Shown here: piece by piece, positions 39,074-50,497 of the stretch
Position numbering within the stretch: the first letter of the stretch is position 1
Layout: the number at the start of each line of letters is the position of its first letter
DNA from: Trogon surrucura
Taxonomy: Eukaryota; Chordata; Aves; Trogoniformes; Trogonidae
Assembly: GCA_020746105.1 (NCBI GenBank)
Contig: CM036618.1
Location: 118,745,161-118,809,160, forward strand
Reading direction: 5' to 3'
DNA length: 64,000 nt
The notes under the pieces: generated by a model
What the model was told of the DNA's origin: nothing
Seen by the model: only the letters and a program-made list of their open reading frames with translations
The model's database searches: none
Position numbers and translations under genes: made by a program

Positions 39074-39107
39074 GGGGATGGGATGGGAGGGGATGGGATC
39101 GGGTGGG
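39074..39107 (+). other. G-quadruplex-forming motif
   Basis: Seven runs of three or four G lie within 34 bases, separated by one to three bases (AT, AT, A, AT, ATC, T). This meets the standard G3+ N1-7 rule several times over on the plus strand. It sits in otherwise AT-rich DNA. G-quadruplexes can affect replication or transcription, but nothing nearby shows a role. Confidence 0.85.
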
Positions 39108-42100
39108 AGTGGCTGAATTTTGGGCTACTCTTCTCAGAAAGTACGTTTCTTTTATTCTCCTAGTACAATCCTTGGGGACTCCTGAGGGCAGGCTACTGTA
39201 GCTGGGGAGAGAGCACCACTGCGTGCACAAGCTGTGACAGCAACTGAGAAGAATCAAAGCTTGCTCTCACAGAACCCACCTTTCTCCACTTCTGCATTTT
39301 CAACGGCTTCATTTTTGTTGTGGCTGATGGCGTTTGAAGATTAAACGTTATGTGCAGCAGCAGATGTTAGTGATCTCATTCAGGGCTGGATACCTTTTTA
39401 CACATGGCTTGCCTGTGCACCAGGGGCCAAGAACTTTGGCTGCAGATAAGCACAATCAAAATCTGTTTTAACTGGCATATTGAGTCCATTGTGTGTAAAC
39501 GTGCATTACGAGAGTGAGATGAAACGTGCTAAAAGGGACGTTATTACATCGCAAAATACATCTTAGGGAACAGGTCACAAACATATGTGTAGAAAACATC
39601 CGAGAAACAAGAGGCAAGGACCATTCTTCAAGGAATAAAGTAAGGAAATACTCGAGTTTGGCAGCTTCTGCCCTGCTTTGATTGGATGGGTGGCAGCTAT
39701 TAAAGGGCAGTGCCAGGAAGATCAGTGTTAGGCTGGATGGGATTTTCCTAGAAATACGAAAACCAGCAGGCCAGGAAACAGAAATGCTGCAATAAGGGTC
39801 CATTTTTTCCCAAGCAGTCACAGATTCTTAATGTAAATACCCACAGGTTACATCAGAAGGGAATCACCAGGATGATATGCCAGAACCTGTTGTTAGAACT
39901 AATGTCTTTAAGGATTTATGTTACTATTGTCAGTAACACGGGAGCTGTGTTCTCTTTGCAACAGTGAAGGAAGTAGCTTGAGAAGGAAACGTGGGGTTTC
40001 GAGGCATGATGATGCCTCTTTTGCATCAAAATGCTTTTGATGGCTTAAAAACTGGAATCAAGTGACAAGAAAAAGGCTGCAAGTATTTCACCTGTGTCAG
40101 GGGAAATCCTTGGGAATCTCACACGCTGTTGCAAACTGCATTCAAACCGTAAGAAAAACACGTTTCTCAAAGAAGCAAAGACAAGCAGTAAGAATCTACG
40201 TGTTATTAAACAGCATCATGGAAAAATAAACAGGGGAAAACCATCCAACAGCATTAGGCTTTCTGAATAATCTAGTGCACTCAAAGCAACTTCCTACAGA
40301 TTTGTCAGCCTTCCTGCATGTCTGCTATCTACCAGTCCAGCTGTGCTTCAGCCCTTCCACTGCTCCACTCACCTTCAGACAACACGTGAGCTCTGCAAAT
40401 GTGTGAAGAAAGCAAGGGATAATTATCACCAGTCACAGCTTAAGGTAGCTTATCTATTTAGCAGCAACTCATCCCAGCAGCCTAGAGGGTCTACTGAATT
40501 CAGTGAGCTAACAAAAACGATATCCAAAGTAGATCCGTGTCTCTTCTATCAGAAGAAGAGAAAGACGACACTCTCTCCTCCCCAAAACCAAACACAAAGG
40601 CCACCCAAACCCCAAACCTACATTTGTATGCACTAATAGATGGCAACTTCCTTCCAGACCCAAAGGGGCAGGGGCTCTGCTGAGTCCACAAGGGAGAACA
40701 GGCACCAGTGGTGCCTCCATAAATGCCCCAGTTACCTGCTCACCCTCAAGACGTGCATCCGCGTGAACTGATTGCTGAGCAGGGTAAATAGATTTTTTTC
40801 CCCAGAGGTCTGTTGACAGGGACCTGGGAGATATGAGTAGATATCATGGAGAGAGTCCCTTTGGCTCCAGGGTTCATTAAACACAGGCAGCGTTGTCAGA
40901 ACCGAGCTCTTCTCTCAGAGGCGAAGGAGGTTTAACGGTGCTGGAGAAGCCCTTTTGTGTTCCTTGATGTGGAGCGTGGTGTTATTCTCAGAATCAGAAA
41001 CCTGTTCTTTGGCTAGAATAAAAATATTTGATTGTGCTTTGCTGTGGAAACATTGTGAATCGCTGTACTGCCCATGATTAATGTTGGTCTTTCAAAAACC
41101 CGTCTTCCTTTGTGCTATGTAAATAAAGCTTGCTCCCAGTGTTGTTGAAACGCTGGCTTTCATTACGCATGGCAAAGGAGAGGCTGATGATGCTTTATGA
41201 TCTTCAGCAAGCACCGCAGACATTTCTGGAACATGAAATCAAAAAGAAGAGTAAGTAGCATTAAAATGTTCTTTTGACCTAATTTCTCCAGTCAGAACAC
41301 GAAAGTTCTTTTTCATTTAGCGTTATGTGAACACCGTTCAAAGTAAAATAAAAATAATTCTGAAACTGAGTCTTTACTTTTCTGGAATGGAGTCACAGTG
41401 CTGAGACAAGAGTCAAAGCAAAACCTTCTTTTCATGACAACTGAATTTGAGTATGGTATTTCTTATTTGATGTGACATCTCATCACAAGATCCTCCAGGC
41501 ACTGTGCAAGGATCACCTCTAAAATACAAACACCCTAACATTGTACGTCTTCTGTTTCTCTGTGGTAGTAATAATTCACTTTCACATCAGCTTCTTGGAA
41601 GGAAAAGCCAGAATCATCCACAACTTTTTATACCATTGACATCTCTACAACCGAGACTCTTTCTCTCCCATTGGTAACTACATCACGTCGCAGTGGCAAT
41701 GGCACCTCTGCTGGCTTTCACAAAAAGGCATCTGGAACACCGTTGGGGAAGAGGGACAGTTCTTCATGCAGAGTGGGGCTGCTTGACTCCGTTGACTCCT
41801 GTCAAATTTTGCCCCTCCTATCATCAGCTGACGGTATGTTTCTGGCTGGTGATCGTTGAACACGATTTAACAGCTGAATAAAAGCACGACAAATTCTCAA
41901 GATCAGCTATATCTCTGTGGGTCACAGTTTGGAAACTACTGATTTAATCCATCTTCCATCACGGTGGCTAACAACGGATCGTACCTCATCCCTAAGTGGC
42001 CTAATTAACCGAGTTTGGGAAATGTGAGAGGTGAGAAGTAGCCAGATCTTACTGTTTACCGAGTAGCAGTGCGATGGGTATGTTTTAGACGACTTCAAAA

Positions 42101-42381
42101 AAAGTGTCTCTATTTTCTGGAGACCAAAAGGTGCGGTGCCTTCCAGAAAAGAAAAAAATGGTTACATCAAAATAAAAGGAAGTTTCTGTTTGTTATTATC
42201 CTGAATAGATTCATTAAACACGGAGGTACTTCTGCATTAAAGCTATCTTTTTTTTTAACAGGAGGTTAGAGCTGAGATGCCAACACAGCCTTGTTTGCTG
42301 TAGAAATGTGGCAACTTAAGATAAGCTACGCACAGCCAGGCACCTAGAGACTGACATTTGACTTGTCATTCAACACAGATC
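39108..42381. other. non-coding DNA, no gene seen
   Basis: From about 39450 to 41170 the texture is a little poorer in CpG than the flanks, and several minus frames (39468-39821, 117 codons) occur, but no domain or element end is recognised. At about 41121 an AATAAA followed by a GT-rich stretch looks like a polyadenylation signal. Without a transcript or an upstream frame this is not enough for a call. Confidence 0.45.
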
Positions 42382-42503
42382 TTCCTATTCCTATTCCTAT
42401 TCCTATTCCTATTCCTATTCCTATTCCTATTCCTATTCCTATTCCTATTCCTATTCCTAACCCTATTCCTATTCCTAACCCAATTCCTATTCCTATTCCT
42501 ATC
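42382..42503. repeat. hexanucleotide array (CCTATT)n / (AATAGG)n
   Basis: About 20 hexamer units. The first 78 bases are a pure run of 13 units, then variant units CCTAACC and CCTAACCCAA interrupt it, and three more clean units end it. The variants contain CCTAACCCTA, one and a half telomeric repeats. Five of the six frames across the array lack stops, so the long Leu-Phe, Pro-Ile and Asn-Arg frames (plus 42358-42729 and minus 42366-42563) are products of the repeat and not genes. Confidence 0.97.
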
Positions 42504-43019
42504 CCAAGTCAACCACATCCTCCTGACCATCCAGAACCTTCCCAGACCCCCTGACTGTGTCACTGATTGTCTCTACGTTGCCCTCTGCCCTCTCCAATAC
42601 ACAAGTACTAATTCACAAACTATTTCTCACAAGATCTTATTTTTTCTTTACCGCACCCTACCTGGGAAAGCATTTTCTGAACTGATCTCCCGGGTGCTTA
42701 CTCTGTCACGTCTTCAAATCATTTTTTAAAAAGCTGTGTATTTTTTTGAAACAGAAAACGTGCGCATGATCAAATGAAAAAAAAAAAAAAACAAAACCAA
42801 AAGCCAGTGAACTCTTCACAACAGAGCTTGACTTTTCAGAAACTCTTGTCATGAAGAACGTAACCTGCTTTTCTGTTTCACACATCTCCCGGCAGCGAGT
42901 TGCTGCTTAAGGCAGAGAACACAGTACTGTAACTAATCTGAAATGAAGGAAAACATTTAACCTACAGTCCCTCGTATTCAGAACAAATAAGTGTCTCCGT
43001 GTCCCCTGCGCATGTTTGA
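42504..43019. other. non-coding DNA, nothing recognised
   Basis: Flank of the hexamer array with an A-rich run at about 42777-42791. No gene or repeat family is seen. Confidence 0.5.
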
Positions 43020-43230
43020 TGGCGTCAGAAACACGTTATTAATGAAGAATACCGCCATAAAAATGAACTCGCTCTAATCAGTCTTCTGGCACTACAACAT
43101 CACGGGGAGATGCCAGTCAAGCAGCTAATATTAAACCTCTAAATCTTTACCTATTTAGGATGCTTTAATCATTTCCTATGAATTAATACCATAAAACGTG
43201 ATTTAGAGCTTAAGGAGGAAGATCCTTATA
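43020..43230. promoter_or_regulatory. possible conserved non-coding segment
   Basis: A stretch without simple repeats that holds a dense set of homeodomain-type motifs: GTTATTAATGAAG, CGCCATAAAAATG (CDX/HOX-like CCATAAA), AGCTAATATTAAA, GAATTAATACC and ACCATAAAACGTG. CCATAAA occurs twice in about 140 bases. The call is based on motif density alone. Confidence 0.22.
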
Positions 43231-46200
43231 ACCATTAATACCCAAATTCAATCAACAGACGTTCGGAAATTACTGTGTTGCTCAACACAAAACCAATCCT
43301 GCCCCCTTCTCCGCAGAGAGAGCGGGGCTTCACGTGGTGGTACAGGGGCAGTTTCATCAATGCCGTGTTCCAGGAAACCTCCTGACGCAGGCTTTCTTCA
43401 GCAGATGGTCTTCTTAATTTGGTACAAGGTACCAAGATTTATAGGCAACCCTCAGCAACACGGGAAGCGCTTAAGGCGTCAGAGGAGGCAATAAACAAAA
43501 GGGAGAGCGATGGTCTCTTTGCAAACAAATTCTCTAACCTTTCAAGGGTTGCTGTGACCCTGCTGATTGAGAGAAAATGCAAAATTATTTAAAGAGGGTT
43601 TTTTTTTTTTAACGTGGAAAGTTATTTTAATTTTTGTCCAGTTTTGCTGCAAATTATTAATGGCAGTCAACGAGGATGTTTAAGCATAGAATGGCTAAAA
43701 CCAGGGATATTTGTTCCACGTTTCCTCCCCTCTAGCACCACAGGTGACTTTGCCATTCCTTGGTCTCATCTATTCCTGGCTATCATTTATTCTTCTCTTT
43801 CCTTTGCCCCACACATACAGGCTCATCCATCTGCTGCTCCTTCCTCTGCGTCACCGGTTCTAATGCCCCTTTTTCCCCCTGGCATCCCTGCTGATTCATA
43901 CATATAGTATCCCTCAAGTATATACAAACGACCAGTTTCACGTTTTTTGAATTTAAGCATTTGCTTGAGGTGCCAAAAATAAAAAATGAGTTGCCCTTTG
44001 CTTCCTTTGTCACCCATGAAGGGAGACAGAATGGTTGACAAGGCTGACTCAGGTTTCAGCGGAGCAAATTGCTCTTTGGAGATACCTCCTAGTTCCTACC
44101 AACAAGAGAAAGCTTAGCATTACTGCTTTCCAAAGCATCACTAAAGTGCTTACAGTGGATGGATCCAGGACAAAGTCCAGGCATTTTCCCAATCCCTGAT
44201 TTGTGATTCTTCCTCTCTCGATCTCTGTTTATTGTTTCAAGATTCAAGTTGCTTTGCCTCGCCTGGTTTACACAGACGATCTTATTTTAACTAAAAAAAA
44301 AAAAGAAGGTTGAGCCACCAGTTCAAGAAGACTTTTTCCAACACAGCTCTCCAGCGTGGAGAGGAGGCAGGCGACACGCTCCTTACTTATAATTTTAAAG
44401 TTTTTCAAACAACTTTTTAACCTTTGACCGTTCCAAAAGCCAGACTACCTTACTAGTACAGACTGATAGTTATACTTGCATGGAGAGAAGGCAAAAAAAA
44501 AAAGAAATTGGAACCATGAGTACTCATTCAGCAGCGGAGAGCAAGAGGTTTTCCGAGAGCAAGAAACCGCTGCACAAGACGCTAAGCTTTTGCTTCAGCG
44601 CCTTTAAAACTTCCCCTTCTCCTGCTCCATGTTTTCCTTCCTTCCCTGATGCCTCCTCCAGCATATGGCTGCTAAAAATCTCAGCCCGAAGAACAGACCT
44701 GGGAGGAAGCCAATCTCCAATTCATCCTGGGATCTTAAAGAGTTTGATTTAGTTTTCCGTGCGGCCCCACCGCTTCTCTAGTAATGATGTACATCCTGGC
44801 TCGTCTGACAAAAGCAGCCCTGGTTTTTCCTGCAGAGCCCCAGCGTGACGCGGTTTCAGAGGCAACCTGATACATTTGCTACTTGTCCAAGCGCAGCAGC
44901 ACTTAGACAGCGTCCGGCTTTGTTCTAGTCGGAGAAATTGCCAAAATGGCCATTAATTTCAGTGACTTTTTGAGAGACGACGGAGGAGAAGACACACACA
45001 CAGTAAGAAGGACGGGTGGGTGAAGAGAAAGGACAGTTATTACAGGAAGAGCAAGAGACACCGTCTTGAAAGGAACGCAAGGAAATTTAGGGTTTATCGT
45101 TCAGAATTATCTTCTCTGTACTAGAAGGGTTATGATTGATGATTCATTTTTGAAAAATATAACATTTAGCTCGGAGGGTGCGAAAGGAAAGAACAGCTGT
45201 CCATGGCAGGAAGAGCTGCTTGGATGGATCACACTACAAGTTCAGCTGCTTTTGTTCCCAACACCTACAAAATCCTCGAAACAAGAATCTTTCTGACACA
45301 GAGATGTAAAGGAGTAGAAAAATGGATATAAAGAAACGTAAAAAAGGAAATATATAACAAGGGCTTTGGCAGTTCTCTTTACTGAATGTCATGGGACTAT
45401 GAATTTTCCTCATTCTAGCCAAATGAAGTCTCCAACTACGGATTTTGGCAGCTGACACAGCAGCAGTAGCTCCAGTTTGATCGCTGTGAACGTTGCATTA
45501 GCTACACTTTCAAACCATCTCAGCATGCCGTGGTTACCAGCTATTCTTGCCAGATAGGAGACACACATACTTTCCCATCTATATCCTAATAACGGAGATT
45601 ATGCCAGAAAATACCGTCAAAATGGTTTTACTTGGCGGAAAGAAGATGAACCCATGTTTGTCAAGCTCACCTCATCTGAAGTCTGAACTGGTCAACCTAT
45701 AACGAAGGTCTAACCTGCACACGGTAGCGCACTTGAATGAATCAGTTATTTAAATGCAGTCCTGCAGTCCACAGTCCTTTTTACTGAATATTTTTATAAC
45801 TCAGGAGTGCACACGGATATGAGAACGGGTAGCTAGTAGGGCAGGGATCTCTGGAAAGAAAATATCCAACAATCAGGCAAATATTCACCTCGATCTAGAT
45901 TAAAACCAGCAGAACCTGCACTATTGAACTCCATCTTTCACACTCCCACCTTCGACACACACATTTGTAAACCTTTGTTCTGCACTCTTCAAAAGTGGAC
46001 AAGCGCAATTTACTGGAGGAAACTGAAAATGTAAGTGAGCTCTTGGCTAATGTCAGCAGAACAAAACAAAACAAATCAATTTGCTTGCCCATCTAAAACA
46101 CGGTGTTGCGTTTAACGGAGACCATGAAGTTACAGTGGGAAACACGCTATTACTCTTAAAAGTACAAAATTATTTTAATTACACTACACACTCCTCCTGT

Positions 46201-46854
46201 TCTGAATTTACACTTTGTCCATTTAACACCTATGCAACAAGATGCAAATTAGACCATTTTGAACATTCCTATGAAGCCTGGTTCCTTCCAGTACACTAAA
46301 CAAGGTTATAAGACCCTTTTCTTGCACTTAAGACCCAGTTCATTAAATATTCCCTATATTCTTGGTATAAGAAAGAACAGGCCACAAGTGTGTGGGAGCA
46401 TAATTTCCTGGAGGCAACATTTTATCTTTGATTTCCATTAGGCCTTTCATGAACACACCACTCAGTCCCCTCTGCCGTGCCAGTGATCAGCGGGTACGTA
46501 ACGTCAAGTCTGTCTTCGTTGGGACTGGGATCAATTAGAAGGCCCAATATTCAAATTACGTGCTCGACTGCCAAAGCGTCGCCGCTTTTCACATTAACTC
46601 AAACCAAATTTGCAGCCACTGCTTTGCATGCCCAGGAGAGCTTCGGGCAGGAGCACCGAAGGATTCATCCCACCTCACCCGCGGCATCTCGGTTAGAGGA
46701 CGACTCACCCAGGCTCCATGATTAACAACCTCTTTAGGAGATGATTCATCCCATAGGTGGGCTGAAGAACTGCCTAAATACGCTCTTTTCTCTCCGGTAG
46801 CTGTAAAAGATTGTCTCTGTTGACTGAGCTATTCATTTAGTGAGGTGGGATTAA
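43231..46854. other. unique non-coding DNA, no gene seen
   Basis: No element or gene is recognised. At 44944-44953 there is a perfect palindrome AATGGCCATT within CCAAAATGGCCATTAAT, which gives two overlapping YY1-like cores. Frames of up to 97 codons are crossed by others on the opposite strand. Confidence 0.5.
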
Positions 46855-46950
46855 CCCGGGACACAACTACCGGTTGCGTAGGGAGAGGCACGCGGAATCG
46901 GCGCGCCGAAATCCCGTCGTGGGAGTGGCCGTCGGTTCAGCGATACCCCC
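46855..46950. promoter_or_regulatory. small CpG cluster with a 12-bp GC palindrome
   Basis: About 14 CpG pairs fall in some 95 bases, far above the local average. At 46898-46909 lies the perfect palindrome TCGGCGCGCCGA. CCCGGG stands at the left edge. It is too short for a formal CpG island, but undecayed CpG suggests germline hypomethylation or a recent origin. No transcript is visible from it. Confidence 0.35.
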
Positions 46951-47768
46951 AAAACTGGGATGGGAAAAAGACTTGGTGAGGGGCACAAAGTTCACAAGCT
47001 GCTCCCGAAATCTGCAGCCTCAGGGAAGAAGACAGGAGAAGCCCGTGAATACAAACAGGGACTTGAGGGGAACTTGACAAACCCCATACTTTTACAGTTA
47101 TTTGCACGTAATTGCCCGTCACATAATTCACTGCAGAGGAGAGATTCCCTTGGATTCCAGACCGAACTGGCGGCAGCCCAGGCGTTTCTGCACAGGGAAG
47201 GAACCAAACCCAGAGCCGGGGAGTGAAGGGAAGTCCTACCCCTGCACCGCACCGCGAGTCGAATTGATCCAGCTCCTTGTAATTCCGCTTTAGCTATGAT
47301 TTGTAGCGGAGACTGACTTTATTCCTATCTGTTCTCTTCAACAAACAAGCTCTCAGTTTACGTCCCTTCACTGGCTCGCTCCCTCTCTCTGACCTGAAAC
47401 AGAGATTAACAAGATATGGAAAACTTTAGGAAGAGGGCCAGACTGGGGAGATTCTTCTATTTTTTGCTCTCTACAGCTTGCACAGGGGTGTGTTATGGAA
47501 GGCTGCCTTGCTAGCCAGAGCAAGAAAACCACACCAACATTACAGCAGAGTTTCATCAGAACTAAAAGACTGTGTAGAATCCCTTTGTCAACCCGAAAAT
47601 ATGCATCAGTAACCCCGATTCATTCACCCTGAACAAAATAGCTACGAGCGTTCATTTTGCCAATGTACAGGCCTTAAGAAATGTGTGATTTCACAGCAGC
47701 AACAGAACATTTATATTGCCAACGTTAACTTCTAAGCTCCTGTAGGAAACTTTAAAACTGTTTAGCAA
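46951..47768. other. non-coding DNA, nothing recognised
   Basis: Moderately GC-rich to about 47250, then AT-rich. The overlapping frames on both strands have no domain. Confidence 0.5.
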
Positions 47769-48110
47769 GAAGGGCTTTCTAAGCTGAGAATCAAGCTGTG
47801 AGAAAGAATAAAAAAAAAAGAGAGCATTCATTTAAACATTTTCAGAAGCCCCTAAAAATGCCATTTTCACACAGTAAATCCGCCGCACTTGAATGTCTGC
47901 TGGCTTTCTGAAAGGAATGCTCTTCACTGGGATGCAGCCTGCTGTGGACAAGCATGATGGAAATAAAAGTGTTGCTAATGGTGATTGAAAAGGATTCCCA
48001 CTGCTGCTGGCCAGTGTTGGTTTTAGACGGGCCAACTCTGTCGAACATAGAGCAACAGGAGACAGCAAACTTTCTCTAAGGCTCTCTAAACTTTGAGTCA
48101 CCTCTGCTTC
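47769..48110 (+). repeat. duplicated non-coding block, copy A
   Basis: This block matches 51574-51880 in the same orientation. The common part is clear from CTAAAAATG (47852) to GAGTCACCTCTGCT (48108) and can be followed weakly to AAGGGCTTTC at 47770. By eye about three quarters of the bases agree, and many differences are transitions. The centre, TTGCTAATGGTGATTGAAAA plus GGATTCCCACTG, differs at two of 32 bases from copy B. The 3' edge, including CTAAACTTTGAGTCACCTCT, is almost identical and holds a consensus AP-1 site TGAGTCA. The frames across it share no encoded peptide between the copies, so it is not a coding duplication that I can see. Confidence 0.8.
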
Positions 48111-49341
48111 CCTTCCCTTTTAACACTCGCCTGTCCCGTTGTTTCTCCGCAGAGCTTTATATTAACTCAGTCTGGGCCAGACTGGAAATGTAAAGATGCT
48201 GATTTTCACACAAGTGTCACAAAAAAAGCAACGGACCATGGGAACGAGGCATTAGCACGGCAGCAAGTCAACGAGCCCAAAAGGCTTCTACGTTGTGGGT
48301 TAGTCCAAGAAACAAAGTCGCTACTCACGGGTGAATATCCAGCCATCCACTCTGTGATACTTTATGCTGACGGCAACTACTGGGAGTAGGGCTCGGTTGC
48401 GACAGGCATCGTGTCTTTCTAAGAGAAATCAGCTTTGCACAGGCATGCAGAAACGTTGCTCAGTGAGTGGCAACCCTAAGGGCAGGCAGCAAGGTTGAAT
48501 TTGGGAAAGTGGGGCATTTGTCTCCCAACTCCCTGTTTGATGATGCATTAAGTGCAAGTCCCACCTCCCCAGCAGTCAGACCGCGCTCACGTGCTGCAGG
48601 ATCGGCACAGCTCCCCTGCGAATTTCCAGGAGGGGTTAACAGTTGAACTGGGCTCTGTTTTCTCCTGACGGGCTCAGACGGAACTTGGTAATCCAGGCCC
48701 TTGGTCAGAGTGAAAGGAAATCAATTAGTGACATTAAGGAGGAGAAAAAATCAGAAAGAATTAAGGAAAACCTGTCCTTCCTGCAAGTGGGTTTCAGCTG
48801 CCTCAGCACTAGACAAGCAGGCATCTCCTGCAATGGTGATGATGCTGAGGACATGCGAGGTGATGTATGAGTGTCCCCCCCATACTTCATGGGTGTCTCC
48901 TCCCTGGCCCCAGCCAGAGAGCTCGTACGGCTGCATGGCTGAGGAACCTAAGCCAGATGAACACCAGGCTGATAAAATTCAATACTGGGTTACGTAGGTT
49001 GAGATGATCACTGCTTCAGCCATTGTCCAATAGCACAATGTTTAAATCATTAGTGTATCAGCATAGAGCCTCGGAGGAAGCAAGCGCAGGGTGTGACGCA
49101 GGAGCAGCAGTAGGTTACACTCTTTGTCTCAGATGCCTGATTTCTGCCCAAGTTGAACATCGAGGTTGACGTGTTTTGTTTGATCCGGGCTCATTTGACT
49201 GATCCACCCCAGCACAAACCACGGACTCCACCAGCGTCTGCGAGGATTTCAGCTCTGTTGTGCTGTTTACTCACTCTGCGTGCTTTGACAGAGGGCATGC
49301 AGGAGAACACGAGCTGAAACTTCTGTTTACTTTTAAAGGAG
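48111..49341. other. non-coding DNA between duplicate block A and CR1
   Basis: No gene or repeat family is recognised. The frames at 48643-48997 overlap on both strands and have no domain. A C8 run lies at about 48875-48882. Confidence 0.5.
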
Positions 49342-49682
49342 ATCATAGAATCATCAAACAGTTCAGGTTGGAGAAGACCCTTGGGATCATCGAGTCCAAC
49401 CACTAACGCTACACTACAAGTTCACCCCTAAACCATCTCACCCAACACCACATCTCAGCGACACTCAAACACATCCAGGGATGGCGACTCAACCCCCTCC
49501 CCAGGCAGTCTGTTCCAGTGTCTGACCACTCTTTCCATGAAGAATTTCTTCCTAATGTCCAGCCTAAACTTGCCCTGTTGCAATTTGAAACCATTCCCCT
49601 GGTTCTGTCCCTAATGACCTGTGAGAAGAGACCAGCACCAACTTCTCTACAACGTCCTTGCAAGTAATTGGAGATCTTGATG
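49342..49682 (-). mobile_element. CR1 LINE fragment, 3' end, 5' truncated
   Basis: A minus-strand CR1 of about 340 bases. It starts at its 3' end with ATCATAGAATCAT, then GGTTGGAGAAGACCCTTGGG and CGAGTCCAACCACTAACGCT, and runs through the equivalents of the conserved 'tggaggtg', 'ctgccTGGGga' and 'cctaatgtccagcc' segments to 'caacgtccttgcaagtaattggaga' near 49670-49682. The remaining minus-strand frame (49409-49726) is broken relative to the CR1 protein and mostly out of frame with it. The copy lies between duplicate blocks A and B and so may help date the duplication. Confidence 0.95.
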
Positions 49683-50497
49683 GCTGCAAAATACTCCAAA
49701 TTCAATGTATACAATCCCACCAACAAAGCTGGCCCTTCTTAGGCTATTTTCAGTATATTAAGATCATATCAAGGTCTAGGGGACAATCTTACGCGGCACA
49801 ACGCAAGCAGTTAATTGGTCCCTCTTCACATTGCTCTTTTTTTGACCAGTCTAGCTTAACCTTCTTCAGCAAAACGCCAAGGTGTGGATGAAAGACTTTA
49901 GAGAGCACCTGCTTCCAGACCCCAAAATGCACACGGATGTGCAGCAATTCCTGACTTTTTTCCCCTATTTTTTCACAGGCACCTATTGCAAGAGGTAATC
50001 ATTGTGTGCTACCCTTTACCATACACTCACCGTTACATCCGTGACTTGAAAATACAATTCCTGCACCTCACGGATATTCATTCACTTAACCCCAGTCTCT
50101 GGCAAACTCTGTTTCACAGCTGAGAGGGTAGCCAGCTCTCAGTGAGTCGGTGCTAACCCGACCTCTTTCCTCTACCTGTGGAGAACGCCCGGGCCACGGG
50201 GAAGCTCAACGTGCCAACAGCTAATTTGCAAAGAAAGATGTAAAATCCAGAAGACGGAAGCCTAGAAACTACAGTAAAGCTCTTGTTTTGCATGCAAAAG
50301 CATGGGTGTGCATGCACGGTGCAAGGAAAGCGCACAGGACCGGTGGGAGTAAAGTCTTTTGCTCTTGATCTAAAAGCAAGGAACTTCTTCGGTGGGTTCA
50401 CAGCCCTCCCTTCTGTCTCCAGTCACCAACGAAACCCCCAGCTCGCTCACGGGAAACCTGACACTAAGTGAAGAGCCCCACAAATCACTGGGGTAGG
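49683..50497. other. non-coding DNA, nothing recognised
   Basis: No element or gene is seen. The sequence becomes more GC-rich towards the CpG patch on the right. Confidence 0.5.

Noticed and set aside
41115-41160. AATAAA with a GT-rich follow-on, like a polyadenylation site
   Set aside because: AATAAA is common in AT-rich DNA, and no transcript or upstream coding frame supports it.
42358-42729. Long plus-strand frame with Leu-Phe repeats, and minus-strand Asn-Arg repeats
   Set aside because: The frames come from a stop-free hexamer array. No domain or codon signal outside the repeat.
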